Below are positions 1 through 7,391 of a stretch of DNA of 64,000 bases, piece after piece (position 1 is the stretch's first letter; each line of letters begins with the position of its first letter). The stretch covers positions 186,001 to 250,000 of the forward strand of contig NZ_SSCL01000004.1 in NCBI RefSeq assembly GCF_005876955.1, given 5' to 3'. The notes beneath the pieces are model-generated. The model saw only the letters and a program-made list of their open reading frames with translations, was not told the DNA's origin and did no database searches. The stretch is from Sinomonas gamaensis (GTDB lineage: Bacteria > Actinomycetota > Actinomycetes > Actinomycetales > Micrococcaceae). Made by a program: the position numbers and the translations under genes.

Positions 1-65
1 TCGGTTGGGGTCGCGGGACCTTGGACCACTGGCTTTTCGCCCTGAGCACGGGCAACAATGACCGT

Positions 66-314
66 ATGGCTAGCTATGTGGGGGCGGAACGCGCCTCGAG
101 CACTGACCCCCGCGACTGGGGACGGGCACTTGCGGTTGCCCTCGACCGACTTCTGGAAGCCGCGCGGACCGACGGACGGTACGCGCAGCACGAGCACCTC
201 TGCGGGGTGGACCTGGTCCTCCGGATCGAGGAGGACGGCGACGGCGCCAAGGTCGCGGTGCGGTGGGTGCCGGAAGACGACGACCTCGACGAACCGGAGA
301 AGCTCGCCGGCTGA
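66..314 (+). CDS. Hypothetical small acidic protein (5' end uncertain)
   Basis: A short unrecognised protein of about 82 residues if it starts at the ATG at 66. It is rich in Asp and Glu, with an acidic C-terminal tail (EDDDLDEPEK). The frame stays open upstream through a TTG at 21 to the edge of the window, so the real start may lie further upstream or outside. No clear Shine-Dalgarno precedes either candidate. There is no signal peptide or membrane segment. A strong GC hairpin (360-393) follows and could terminate it. Function unknown. Confidence 0.5.
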   Translation: MASYVGAERASSTDPRDWGRALAVALDRLLEAARTDGRYAQHEHLCGVDLVLRIEEDGDGAKVAVRWVPEDDDLDEPEKLAG

Positions 315-359
315 GCGGGCGAGAGCCGGAGTTGGGTACCGCTGCGTTGCGTTAAACAG

Positions 360-393
360 CTCCGCCCCCGGTGTTGCGCGACCGGGGGCGGAG
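360..393. terminator. GC-rich hairpin, probable terminator
   Basis: Perfect 13-bp arms (CTCCGCCCCCGGT and its complement) around an 8-nt loop. It lies between the small plus-strand ORF ending at 314 and the minus-strand allE gene ending at 486, so it may serve either or both. There is no pronounced T-tract. Confidence 0.6.
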
Positions 394-433
394 GTGGGTA
401 CGACGGCGCAGGGCGGCTCAGTGCCAGTCCTGC

Positions 434-478
434 CCCACGCCGTCGTGCTTGAGGGGCCCGCACAGCGGGCCGTGGGGA
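434..478 (-). terminator. Nested hairpin downstream of allE
   Basis: An inner stem GGCCCGC/GCGGGCC with a 3-nt loop (455-471) is nested in an outer CCCCACG/CGTGGGG pairing. It sits just past the stop codon of the minus-strand operon, where a terminator or 3' stabiliser is expected. Confidence 0.4.
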
Positions 479-485
479 CAAGGCG

Positions 486-1295
486 TCAGGTGAGGCGGAT
501 CTGCCGGTTGACGTCCTTGTACAGGAGGTAGCGGAAGCGGCCGGGCCCGCCCGCGTAGCACGCCTGGGGGCAGAAGGCCCGCAGCCACATGAAGTCACCG
601 GCCTCGACCTCGACCCAGTCGTCGTTGAGGCGGTAGACAGCCTTGCCCTCGAGGACGAAGAGGCCGTGCTCCATCACGTGGGTCTCGGCGAACGGGATCG
701 TGCCGCCGGGCTCGAACGTCACGATGTTCACGTGCATGTCGTGCGCGAGGTCGCTCGGGTCGACGAAGCGCGTAGTCGACCAGACGCCGTTGACGTTCGG
801 CATCGGCGTGGGCTCCACCTCCTTGTCGCTGGTGACGAAGCTCTTCGCCTCGTAGCCCTCGAGCCGCTCGTACGCCTTGCGGATCCATTGGAATGAGGCG
901 ATGTCCTCGGAGTCGTTCGCCACGGACCACTCCGCACCTGCGGCGAGGTAGGCGTAGCCGCCCTCCTCGAGGTGGTGGGTCTCGCCGTCGAGCGTCAGGG
1001 TGAGCCTGCCCTTGGTGAGGAACACCACGCCCTCGACGCCCGCCTCAGGCTCGGGCTTCTTCGAGCCGCCGCCAGGGCCCACCTCGACGATGAGCTGGGA
1101 GAACGTCGTGGCGAAGCCTGCGATGGGACGCGCGATGATCCACGAGCGGGTGTTCTCCCAGCCGGGGAGGATGCTCGTGACGATGTCGCGCAGCACGCCC
1201 TTGGGGATGACCGTGTAGGCCTCCTTGACGATCGCGCGGTCGGTGAGGAGCTGGGTCTGCGGCGGCAGGCCGCCCTCGGGGTAGAAGTAGCTCAT
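486..1295 (-). CDS. allE: (S)-ureidoglycine aminohydrolase, bicupin
   Basis: A 269-residue protein with two cupin halves. The N-terminal cupin (about residues 60-135) includes VVFLTKGRLTLTLDG, and the C-terminal cupin (about 180-260) includes HVMEHGLFVLEGKAVYRL. This is the architecture and length of ureidoglycine aminohydrolase (YlbA/AllE), which hydrolyses (S)-ureidoglycine to (S)-ureidoglycolate plus ammonia in the allantoin pathway. The ATG at 1295 overlaps the stop of the upstream DUF6986 gene by four bases (ATGA), so the two are translationally coupled. It is the last gene of a minus-strand operon with malic enzyme and malate synthase, which fits conversion of ureide-derived glyoxylate to malate. 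The family call is confident; substrate specificity is by homology. Confidence 0.88.
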   Translation of the reverse strand: MSYFYPEGGLPPQTQLLTDRAIVKEAYTVIPKGVLRDIVTSILPGWENTRSWIIARPIAGFATTFSQLIVEVGPGGGSKKPEPEAGVEGVVFLTKGRLTLTLDGETHHLEEGGYAYLAAGAEWSVANDSEDIASFQWIRKAYERLEGYEAKSFVTSDKEVEPTPMPNVNGVWSTTRFVDPSDLAHDMHVNIVTFEPGGTIPFAETHVMEHGLFVLEGKAVYRLNDDWVEVEAGDFMWLRAFCPQACYAGGPGRFRYLLYKDVNRQIRLT

Positions 1296-2596
1296 CGTGA
1301 CGCTCCTTGGGGTTCTGGGGTGAGGCGCGGGTGCGCCAGACGGGTGAGGTCAGCCTCGGAGAGGCCGGTGCGGGCCAGGACCTCCTCGGATCCCACGGCC
1401 CCGCATTGGACGCCGCGGAGAACGAAGGCCGCGAGGGCCCGAGCGGTGGCCGGCTCGTCGAGGACCGCGCCGATGGTCTGCTGCACGTAGTTGCGGAGAC
1501 GCTCGGCGGCCTTGGGGAAGCCCTCCCGATAGAACGCGTACGTCGCGATATACCGCGTGGGCAGCTGGTGCGCGTGGAGGTCCCAGCCTTGGTAGAAGCC
1601 ACGCTCGAGCGAGCGGCGCACGAGGCGGGCGTGCAGCTTCCAGGCCTCCTCGCGCTGGGCATCGTCGCCGACGGGCAGGATGTTCGTCGATCCGTCGGAG
1701 AGCCGGATGCCCGTCCCGGCGACCGCGAGCTGCATGACCTCCTTGGCGAAGTCCGCCGCGGGGTGCTCCATGGACTGATAGGCCGCCGCGATCTGGAGCG
1801 ACGCGGAATAGTCATAGGTGCCGTAGTGCAGCGCGGTGATGCGGCCCTCGGACTTGTGCGGGAGCTGGGCTACCGGGTGGCTGCCGTCGGCACCGATGAT
1901 GAGCTGCGGGGTCTCCACCTGGACCTCGAAGCCGAGGCGGCCGCGGCGCAGGCCCAGCGCGGACTCGAGGCGTTCGACGGCGTAGACCATCGCCCCGACC
2001 TGGTCCACTGTGCTCACCTTGGGCAGCGTGAGGACGAGTCCTTCTGGGAGGCCGCCCCGCTGGACGAGGCGTGACACGAACAGCTCGAGCGTCCGCAGGC
2101 CGCGTCGCCGCGTCGCCTCCTCGAAGCACTTGAAGCGGATCCCGATGAACGGCGTCGCGATCCCGGCCGCGAGCGCTTCGGTGACGCGGTCCGCGGCGCG
2201 GATCACGTCGTCGTCCTCTGTCGCCTCGGGGTCGCCCGACTTTGCCGCGGCGAGGTAGCCGTCCTCGAAGTCGATCCGGAGGTCTTCGATGGGCTCGGCG
2301 CGGAGCTTGGACTCCACCCGCGGGGCGACCTCCGCCGCGAGCTCGGGGGAGAGGCCCACGACCTCGGCCAGGCGCTGGATCCCGCCCGCCGCGCCGGCGG
2401 CGGCGAGGGCCTGGTGGCCCCACTCCGCAGCGAGCGAGGGCGTGAACCGGTCGGCCGGAACGTAGACCGTGTGCACCGGCTGGCGGGTGCCGGAGTCCCC
2501 CGGGTAGCCCGCGGCGAGGAGCCGATCGGTGTCGGCGAGGCCGGCGTCGATCCGCTCATAGTCGCCCGCGGAGAAGATGGGCTGGGGCTGAGTCAT
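1292..2596 (-). CDS. DUF6986 family protein, HpcH/HpaI aldolase/citrate lyase-like
   Basis: A 434-residue protein resembling the HpcH/HpaI aldolase/citrate lyase superfamily. It has a probable metal-binding segment LRIDFEDGYL and barrel-strand motifs GIRFKCFEEATRRRG, LPKVSTVDQVG and FEVQVETPQLI, followed by ALHYGTYDYSASLQ. In actinobacteria such proteins are labelled DUF6986 and no reaction is established to my knowledge. The start is the ATG at 2596, which overlaps the malate synthase stop by one base (TGATG). A longer in-frame extension upstream lies inside the malate synthase gene and is rejected. Its place between malate synthase and ureidoglycine aminohydrolase suggests a C-C lyase or ligase acting on glyoxylate, oxalurate or ureidoglycolate-type compounds. 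That role is inference from context. Confidence 0.75.
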   Translation of the reverse strand: MTQPQPIFSAGDYERIDAGLADTDRLLAAGYPGDSGTRQPVHTVYVPADRFTPSLAAEWGHQALAAAGAAGGIQRLAEVVGLSPELAAEVAPRVESKLRAEPIEDLRIDFEDGYLAAAKSGDPEATEDDDVIRAADRVTEALAAGIATPFIGIRFKCFEEATRRRGLRTLELFVSRLVQRGGLPEGLVLTLPKVSTVDQVGAMVYAVERLESALGLRRGRLGFEVQVETPQLIIGADGSHPVAQLPHKSEGRITALHYGTYDYSASLQIAAAYQSMEHPAADFAKEVMQLAVAGTGIRLSDGSTNILPVGDDAQREEAWKLHARLVRRSLERGFYQGWDLHAHQLPTRYIATYAFYREGFPKAAERLRNYVQQTIGAVLDEPATARALAAFVLRGVQCGAVGSEEVLARTGLSEADLTRLAHPRLTPEPQGASR

Positions 2597-4194
2597 CAGC
2601 CCACCAGCTCGTAGGCGGGCGTGGTGAGGAAGTCCGTGTAGTCCTCGGAGAGGCAGATGTCCGCGATGAGGCGGCTCGCGGGCTCGTAGTACTTGGTGAA
2701 CAGATCCGCCTCGACCTCGCCGCGCAGGCGCTCGGTCTCCTCGGCCAGGATCCGCTCCACGAGTTCCCGCGTCACGGTGTTGCCCGTGTCCGCGAGGACC
2801 ACCTTGTTGTGGATCTGCTGCCACACCTGCGAGCGGGAGATCTCGGCCGTCGCGGCGTCCTCCATGAGGTTGTGGATCGCCACCGCGCCGTTGCCCGAGA
2901 GCCACACCGCGGTGTACGCGACGGCGACGTAGAGGTTGAGGTGCAGTCCCTCCTCGGTGGCGACGCCTTCAGCCGAGGAGACGTCGAGCAGCTGGTCCGC
3001 CGTCACGTGGACCTCGGGGCGCTGGCGGTCCACCTGGTTGGGCTTGTCGCCGAGGAAGCGGTCGAAGACCTCCTGGCACGTCTCGACGAGATCCGGGTGC
3101 GCGACCCACGAGCCGTCGAAGCCGTCCGTGGCCTCGCGGGTCTTGTCCGCGCGGACCTTCTCGATCGCGGCGGCGGTGATCTCCGGCTCCTTGCGGTTCG
3201 GGATGAACGCAGCCATGCCGCCCATCGCAAAGGCCCCGCGCTTGTGGCAGGTCTGGACGAGGAGCTCGGTGTAGGCCCGCATGAACGGCGCGGTCATGAC
3301 GACCGACGCGCGGTCCGGGAGCGTGAACTGCTCGCCGGCGTCCCGGAAGTACTTGATGATGCTGAAGAGGTAGTCCCAGCGGCCCGCGTTGAGGCCGGAG
3401 GCGTGGTCGCGGAGCTCGTAGAGGATCTCGTCCATCTCGAACGCGGCCGGGATGGTCTCGATCAGCACCGTGGCGCGGATGGTGCCCTGCGGGATGCCGA
3501 GGTAGTCCTGCGCGAACACGAAGACTTCGTTCCAGAGGCGTGCCTCGAGGTGGCTCTCCATCTTCGGAAGGTAGTAGTACGGGCCGCGGCCCGACGCGAT
3601 GAGGAGCTTCGCGACGTGGAAGAAATGCAGTCCGAAGTCCACGAGGGCGCCCGAGGCGGGTTCGCCGTCGACCAGGACGTGCCGCTCCTCCATGTGCCAC
3701 CCGCGGGGGCGGGTCACGACGACGGCGAGCGGCGCGTCGGCGCGGAGGCGGTACTCCTTGCCCTCCGGGGAGGTGAAGGAGAGAGTGCCCTTGGCCGCGT
3801 CGCGCAGGTTGAGGACGGAGTCGACGACGTTGCTCCAGTGCGGGCTCGAGGCGTCCTCCATGTCGGCGAGCCAGACCTTCGCACCCGAGTTGAGGGCGTT
3901 GATGGCCATCTTCGCCGGGCTCGCGGGGCCGGTCATCTCGACGCGGCGGTCCTGGAGCGGCGCGGGCGCCGGGGCAACCTTCCAATCGCCGGCGCGGATG
4001 TCGGCGGTCTCCGGCAGGAAGTCGAGCCGGCCACTCGAGGCGGCCTCCGCGCGTCGTGCTTTCCGAGCCACGAGGCGAGCCTTGCGCTCGCCGGCGAAAC
4101 GGCGGTGCAGCTCCTCGACGAAGGCGAGTGCCTCCTCGGTGAGGATTTCCTCGGCCCGGTCCACGGGGTGCTGGTCGGTCACGGTGATGGCCAT
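2596..4194 (-). CDS. aceB: Malate synthase A
   Basis: A 532-residue enzyme condensing glyoxylate with acetyl-CoA to malate. Family hallmarks are visible: [19 protein letters not shown] and [11 protein letters not shown] near the N-terminal third, and the signature [17 protein letters not shown] with the preceding [14 protein letters not shown]. Length matches isoform A. It is the second gene of the operon, 45 bp after malic enzyme, and its TGA overlaps the next ATG. No isocitrate lyase is nearby. The companion genes point to glyoxylate coming from purine ureides rather than from the classic glyoxylate shunt. Control is probably by the divergent IclR regulator through the operator upstream of malic enzyme. 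Confidence 0.95.
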   Translation of the reverse strand: MAITVTDQHPVDRAEEILTEEALAFVEELHRRFAGERKARLVARKARRAEAASSGRLDFLPETADIRAGDWKVAPAPAPLQDRRVEMTGPASPAKMAINALNSGAKVWLADMEDASSPHWSNVVDSVLNLRDAAKGTLSFTSPEGKEYRLRADAPLAVVVTRPRGWHMEERHVLVDGEPASGALVDFGLHFFHVAKLLIASGRGPYYYLPKMESHLEARLWNEVFVFAQDYLGIPQGTIRATVLIETIPAAFEMDEILYELRDHASGLNAGRWDYLFSIIKYFRDAGEQFTLPDRASVVMTAPFMRAYTELLVQTCHKRGAFAMGGMAAFIPNRKEPEITAAAIEKVRADKTREATDGFDGSWVAHPDLVETCQEVFDRFLGDKPNQVDRQRPEVHVTADQLLDVSSAEGVATEEGLHLNLYVAVAYTAVWLSGNGAVAIHNLMEDAATAEISRSQVWQQIHNKVVLADTGNTVTRELVERILAEETERLRGEVEADLFTKYYEPASRLIADICLSEDYTDFLTTPAYELVG

Positions 4195-4239
4195 TGCGAT
4201 GCTTTCCTTCTCCCTGATGTGAGTCGTGGTTCCGAAGAA

Positions 4240-5622
4240 TCAGGCGTTCACGGCGGCGACGATGGCCGCGGCGACGTCCTGGGCGACGTGCGGGTCGAAC
4301 ACGCTCGGGATGATGAAGCTCGCGTTGAGCTCCTCTTCTGAGACGCGAGCCGCGATGGCCTGGGCGGCTGCGACCAGCATGGCAGGAGTGATGTCTGCCA
4401 CGCCAGCGTCGAGCAGGCCGCGGAACACGCCGGGGAATGCGAGGACGTTGTTGATCTGGTTGGGGAAGTCGCTGCGGCCGGTGGCGACGACGGCGGCGTG
4501 CTCCGCGGCGGCGATCGGGTCGGTCTCCGGGTCAGGGTTGGCCATCGCGAAGACGATCGCGTTCTCGGCCATGGTGGCGACCTGCTCCGGGCCGAAGAGG
4601 TTCGGTGCGGAGACGCCGATGAAGACGTCGGAGCCCTTGAGCGCATCGTGGAGGCTGCCCGAGAACTGCTCGGGGTTGGTGTTCTCCGCGATCCAGATGC
4701 GGTGGGCGTCGGTGAGCTCGAGGCCCTTGTGGATGGCGCCCTTGCGGTCGCAGGCGACGATGTTCCTCGCGCCCTGGGCGAGGAGGAGCTGGATGATCGC
4801 GTTGCCGGCCGCACCGACGCCCGAGACGACGATCCGGACGTCCTCGATCTTCTTGTCCACGAGCTTGAGCGCGTTGACGAGAGCCGCCAACGTCACGATG
4901 GCGGTGCCGTGCTGGTCGTCGTGGAAGACGGGGATGTCGAGCTCTTCCCGGAGGCGCGCCTCGATCTCGAAGCAGCGCGGCGCCGCGATGTCCTCGAGGT
5001 TCACGCCGCCGTAGACGGGCGCGAGGGCCTTGACGATCTTGATGATCTCCTCGGTGTCCTGCGTGTCGAGGCAGACCGGCCAGGCATCCACGTTCGCGAA
5101 CTGCTTGAAGAGGGCGGCCTTGCCCTCCATGACGGGGAGGGCGGCGGCGGGGCCGATGTTGCCGAGCCCGAGCACTGCCGAGCCGTCCGTGACGACGGCG
5201 ACCGTGTTGCGCTTGACGGTAAGGCGCCGCGCGTCCTCCGGGTTCTCCGCGATGGCGCGGCACACGCGGGCGACGCCGGGCGTGTAGGCCCGCGAGAGGT
5301 CGTCGCGGTTGCGGAGGGGAACCTTGGGGACGACCTCGAGCTTGCCGCCGAGGTGCATGAGAAAGGTGCGGTCCGAGACCTTGCGGACGCTCACGCCGTC
5401 GAGCGCCTCGAGCGCAGCGGCGACCTCATCGGCGTGCTGCTCAGAGGTGGTGTTGCAGGTGATGTCGACGGTGAGGTGATCGTGGTGCGATTCACTGATG
5501 TCGAGGGCGGTGACGGGAGCGCCGACCGCGGCGACGGCGGCGGCGAGCTCGCTCGTGATGCTGATGCGCGACGGCGCGTCGAGGCGGAGCGTGATGGAGT
5601 TGCCTGGGCTGGGACTCGCCAT
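4240..5622 (-). CDS. NAD(P)-dependent malic enzyme with N-terminal ACT-like domain
   Basis: A 460-residue oxidative decarboxylase (malate to pyruvate, CO2 and NAD(P)H). Residues 1-85 form an ACT-like small-molecule-binding domain. The malic domain follows with SRAYTPGVARVC, VVTDGSAVLGLGNIG and PVFHDDQHGTAIV, then the nucleotide fold VVSGVGAAGNAI and MANPDPE. It is the first gene of the operon with malate synthase, the DUF6986 gene and allE, starting at the ATG at 5622. A perfect 13-bp palindrome (5667-5679) lies 45 bp upstream, and a copy of it precedes the divergent IclR gene. The operon therefore has the enzymes for glyoxylate to malate to pyruvate. Coenzyme preference cannot be read with certainty. 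Confidence 0.93.
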   Translation of the reverse strand: MASPSPGNSITLRLDAPSRISITSELAAAVAAVGAPVTALDISESHHDHLTVDITCNTTSEQHADEVAAALEALDGVSVRKVSDRTFLMHLGGKLEVVPKVPLRNRDDLSRAYTPGVARVCRAIAENPEDARRLTVKRNTVAVVTDGSAVLGLGNIGPAAALPVMEGKAALFKQFANVDAWPVCLDTQDTEEIIKIVKALAPVYGGVNLEDIAAPRCFEIEARLREELDIPVFHDDQHGTAIVTLAALVNALKLVDKKIEDVRIVVSGVGAAGNAIIQLLLAQGARNIVACDRKGAIHKGLELTDAHRIWIAENTNPEQFSGSLHDALKGSDVFIGVSAPNLFGPEQVATMAENAIVFAMANPDPETDPIAAAEHAAVVATGRSDFPNQINNVLAFPGVFRGLLDAGVADITPAMLVAAAQAIAARVSEEELNASFIIPSVFDPHVAQDVAAAIVAAVNA

Positions 5623-5666
5623 TGAATCGTCCTTCGGTCGGGGAGGCTATCGGCCTCGGTTCAGTT

Positions 5667-5679
5667 TCCGTAATACGGA
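5667..5679. promoter_or_regulatory. IclR-type operator upstream of the malic enzyme operon
   Basis: Perfect palindrome TCCGTAATACGGA inside the 23-bp context GTTTCCG-N5-CGGATA-N-TATT. The same context recurs at 5811-5823 upstream of the divergent IclR gene. IclR regulators usually bind such palindromes, so this is the likely operator for the operon starting at 5622. Confidence 0.7.
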
Positions 5680-5717
5680 TACTATTGTCTGCATCTTGGA
5701 AAAACAAGTCCCAGTGG

Positions 5718-5770
5718 CTTGCGCGGTCAGGTTTGCAGGGTGGGGGACCCTGCAAACCTGACGGCGCAAG
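5718..5770. repeat. Dispersed palindrome family A, copy 1
   Basis: 24-bp arms with a single mismatch around a GGGGG loop, core TTTGCAGGGT/ACCCTGCAAA. The arm is nearly identical to the palindrome at 19614-19663, so it belongs to a dispersed REP-like family rather than being a local operator. It sits between the two IclR-type operators. Confidence 0.75.
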
Positions 5771-5810
5771 AAGAGAGAGTGTGCGGTATCGTGAGATAGA
5801 CCGCAGAGTT

Positions 5811-5823
5811 TCCGGGATGCGGA
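5811..5823. promoter_or_regulatory. IclR-type operator upstream of the regulator gene
   Basis: TCCG-N5-CGGA in the context GTTTCCG-N5-CGGATA-N-TATT, matching the operator at 5667-5679. It lies 45 bp before the regulator ATG at 5868, so autoregulation is likely. Confidence 0.65.
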
Positions 5824-5867
5824 TAATATTTGCCGGAACACCACCGGCCGCTACCCATGGAGGAGAC

Positions 5868-6623
5868 ATGGCCGAGAAGGCCTCAGGCGGCGTCCAGTCA
5901 GTCGAGCGCGTCTTCGAGCTGCTCGAACTCATCACCGATGCCGGTGGAGATGTGACGCTGAGCGAACTGTCGTCGTCGACTGAGCTCCCGCTGCCCACGA
6001 TCCACCGCCTGCTGCGCACCCTGGTGTCGCTCGGCTACGTCCGCCAGCTGCCGAGCCGCCGTTACGCGCTCGGGCCGCGCCTCATCCGCCTCGGCGAGGG
6101 AGCGAACAAGCAGCTGGGCGCCCTCGCGCAGCCCGAGCTCAAGACCCTTGTGGACAGCCTCGGCGAAACGGCCAACATGGCTGTGCTCGATTCGGACATG
6201 GTCATCTACGTGGCCCAAGTCCCGTCCCCGCATTCGATGCGCATGTTCACCGAGGTGGGACGCCGGGCGCACACGCACGACACCGGTGTGGGCAAGGCGA
6301 TCCTCGCCCAGCTTGACGACGAGCAGGTCCGCGCCATTGTGGGCCGCCAGGGCATGCCGACCCCCACGACCTACAGCATCGGAGACGTCGAGACCCTCCT
6401 CGCCGACCTCGACAAGATCCGCGCCCGCGGCTACGCCATCGACGAGCAGGAGCAGGAGGTGGGCGTGCGCTGCTTCTCGATGGCCGTCCCCAATGCCCCC
6501 ACGCCCACGGCGATCTCCGTGTCCGGCCCGGTTTCTCGTGTGGACGACGCATTCGGCGAGCGCGCTGTTCCTGCTCTCCGCGCGGCTGCGGAGCGGATCT
6601 CGGCGGAGCTCAACCGCACGTAG
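5868..6623 (+). CDS. IclR family transcriptional regulator
   Basis: A 251-residue regulator. An N-terminal winged HTH covers about residues 8-70 (SVERVFELLELITDAGG, LPTIHRLLRTLVSLGYV, RRYALGPRLIRLG). The C-terminal IclR effector domain covers about 80-245 (HDTGVGKAILAQL, GYAIDEQEQEVGVRCFS). The ATG at 5868 is chosen because GGAGGAGA lies directly before it; the frame is open further upstream but without a ribosome binding site. It is divergent from the malic enzyme operon, and both promoters carry the same TCCG-N5-CGGA operator. A one-mismatch copy at 6638-6650 precedes the deaminase gene. It probably senses a glyoxylate, ureide or purine-derived metabolite, like AllR-type IclR proteins. The ligand is inferred. 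Confidence 0.92.
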   Translation: MAEKASGGVQSVERVFELLELITDAGGDVTLSELSSSTELPLPTIHRLLRTLVSLGYVRQLPSRRYALGPRLIRLGEGANKQLGALAQPELKTLVDSLGETANMAVLDSDMVIYVAQVPSPHSMRMFTEVGRRAHTHDTGVGKAILAQLDDEQVRAIVGRQGMPTPTTYSIGDVETLLADLDKIRARGYAIDEQEQEVGVRCFSMAVPNAPTPTAISVSGPVSRVDDAFGERAVPALRAAAERISAELNRT

Positions 6624-6637
6624 GGCTGCATCAGGAT

Positions 6638-6650
6638 TTCGCTACGCGGA
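6638..6650. promoter_or_regulatory. Candidate third IclR-type operator
   Basis: TTCG-N5-CGGA, one mismatch from the TCCG-N5-CGGA operators at 5667 and 5811. It lies in the 250-bp leader of the deaminase/permease pair. The remaining leader (to 6873) shows no recognised riboswitch but is long and GC-structured. Confidence 0.4.
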
Positions 6651-6873
6651 AGCCGAATTCCAAAAAACTTTCCCCAACCTATGGCGCGCGTCACAAGACG
6701 TTGCTACCGTTGAAGGGTCACGGCGGGCCCCCGGGCGATCCACCAAGCGGATCCCGGAAGGCTATCTACCAGGCAACCTCAATTCAGAGCTTTCGAAGTC
6801 TGGTCGGGCCCGCGGTGCTCCAGTTGGCAAGCCAAAGGCATGGCCGGACTTCCCCAGGCGAGGGAGTCTCCCC

Positions 6874-7380
6874 ATGACCACCACCCCCAGCGTCGCGCCG
6901 CTCACGGACCAGGACCACGTGCACTTGGCGCGGGCCGTCCGGCTGGCCGCCCAGAACGTCCTCGACAAGGGCGGCCCGTTCGGCGCCGTCGTCGTCACGG
7001 CGGATGGGCAGGCGTTCGACGGCGTCAACCGCGTCACCGCCAATAACGACCCGACAGCCCACGCAGAAGTCACGGCTATCCGCAACGCCTGCAGCCAGCT
7101 CGGCACCTTCGACCTTTCAGGCGCCACGCTCTACTCGAGCTGCGAGCCCTGCCCCATGTGCCTCGCGTCGGCTCTCTGGGCGCGCATCGCCGTCGTCCGC
7201 TTTGCCGCCGACCGGCATGATGCCGCAGCAGCCGGCTTCGACGACGCCGTCTTCTACGACTACTTCGACACCCCCGCCGAACTGCGCTCGATGCCCGTGC
7301 TGCACACTGAGCCCGAAGGGATCAGCCGCAAGGCGCCCTTCGAGCAGTGGTCCAGCTTCGCGCAGCGCATCGAATACTGA
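6874..7380 (+). CDS. Guanine deaminase-like nucleobase deaminase
   Basis: A 168-residue protein of the cytidine/deoxycytidylate deaminase fold. It has the zinc motifs TAHAEVTAIRNA (His and catalytic Glu) and CEPCPMC (two Cys). Length and the C-terminal end (FAQRIEY) resemble the GuaD type of guanine deaminase, which converts guanine to xanthine. The ATG at 6874 has AGGCGAGGGAG upstream. The purine permease starts 12 bp after its stop, and xanthine dehydrogenase genes follow, giving guanine uptake, deamination and oxidation in one direction. Cytosine or adenine activity cannot be excluded by reading alone. Confidence 0.85.
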   Translation: MTTTPSVAPLTDQDHVHLARAVRLAAQNVLDKGGPFGAVVVTADGQAFDGVNRVTANNDPTAHAEVTAIRNACSQLGTFDLSGATLYSSCEPCPMCLASALWARIAVVRFAADRHDAAAAGFDDAVFYDYFDTPAELRSMPVLHTEPEGISRKAPFEQWSSFAQRIEY

Positions 7381-7391
7381 GGCGGCGTGCC

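Noticed and set aside
2809-4341. 510-aa plus-strand ORF opposite malate synthase
   Set aside because: Shadow frame with Arg/Glu/Val-biased composition and no family signature; malate synthase on the minus strand is unmistakable.
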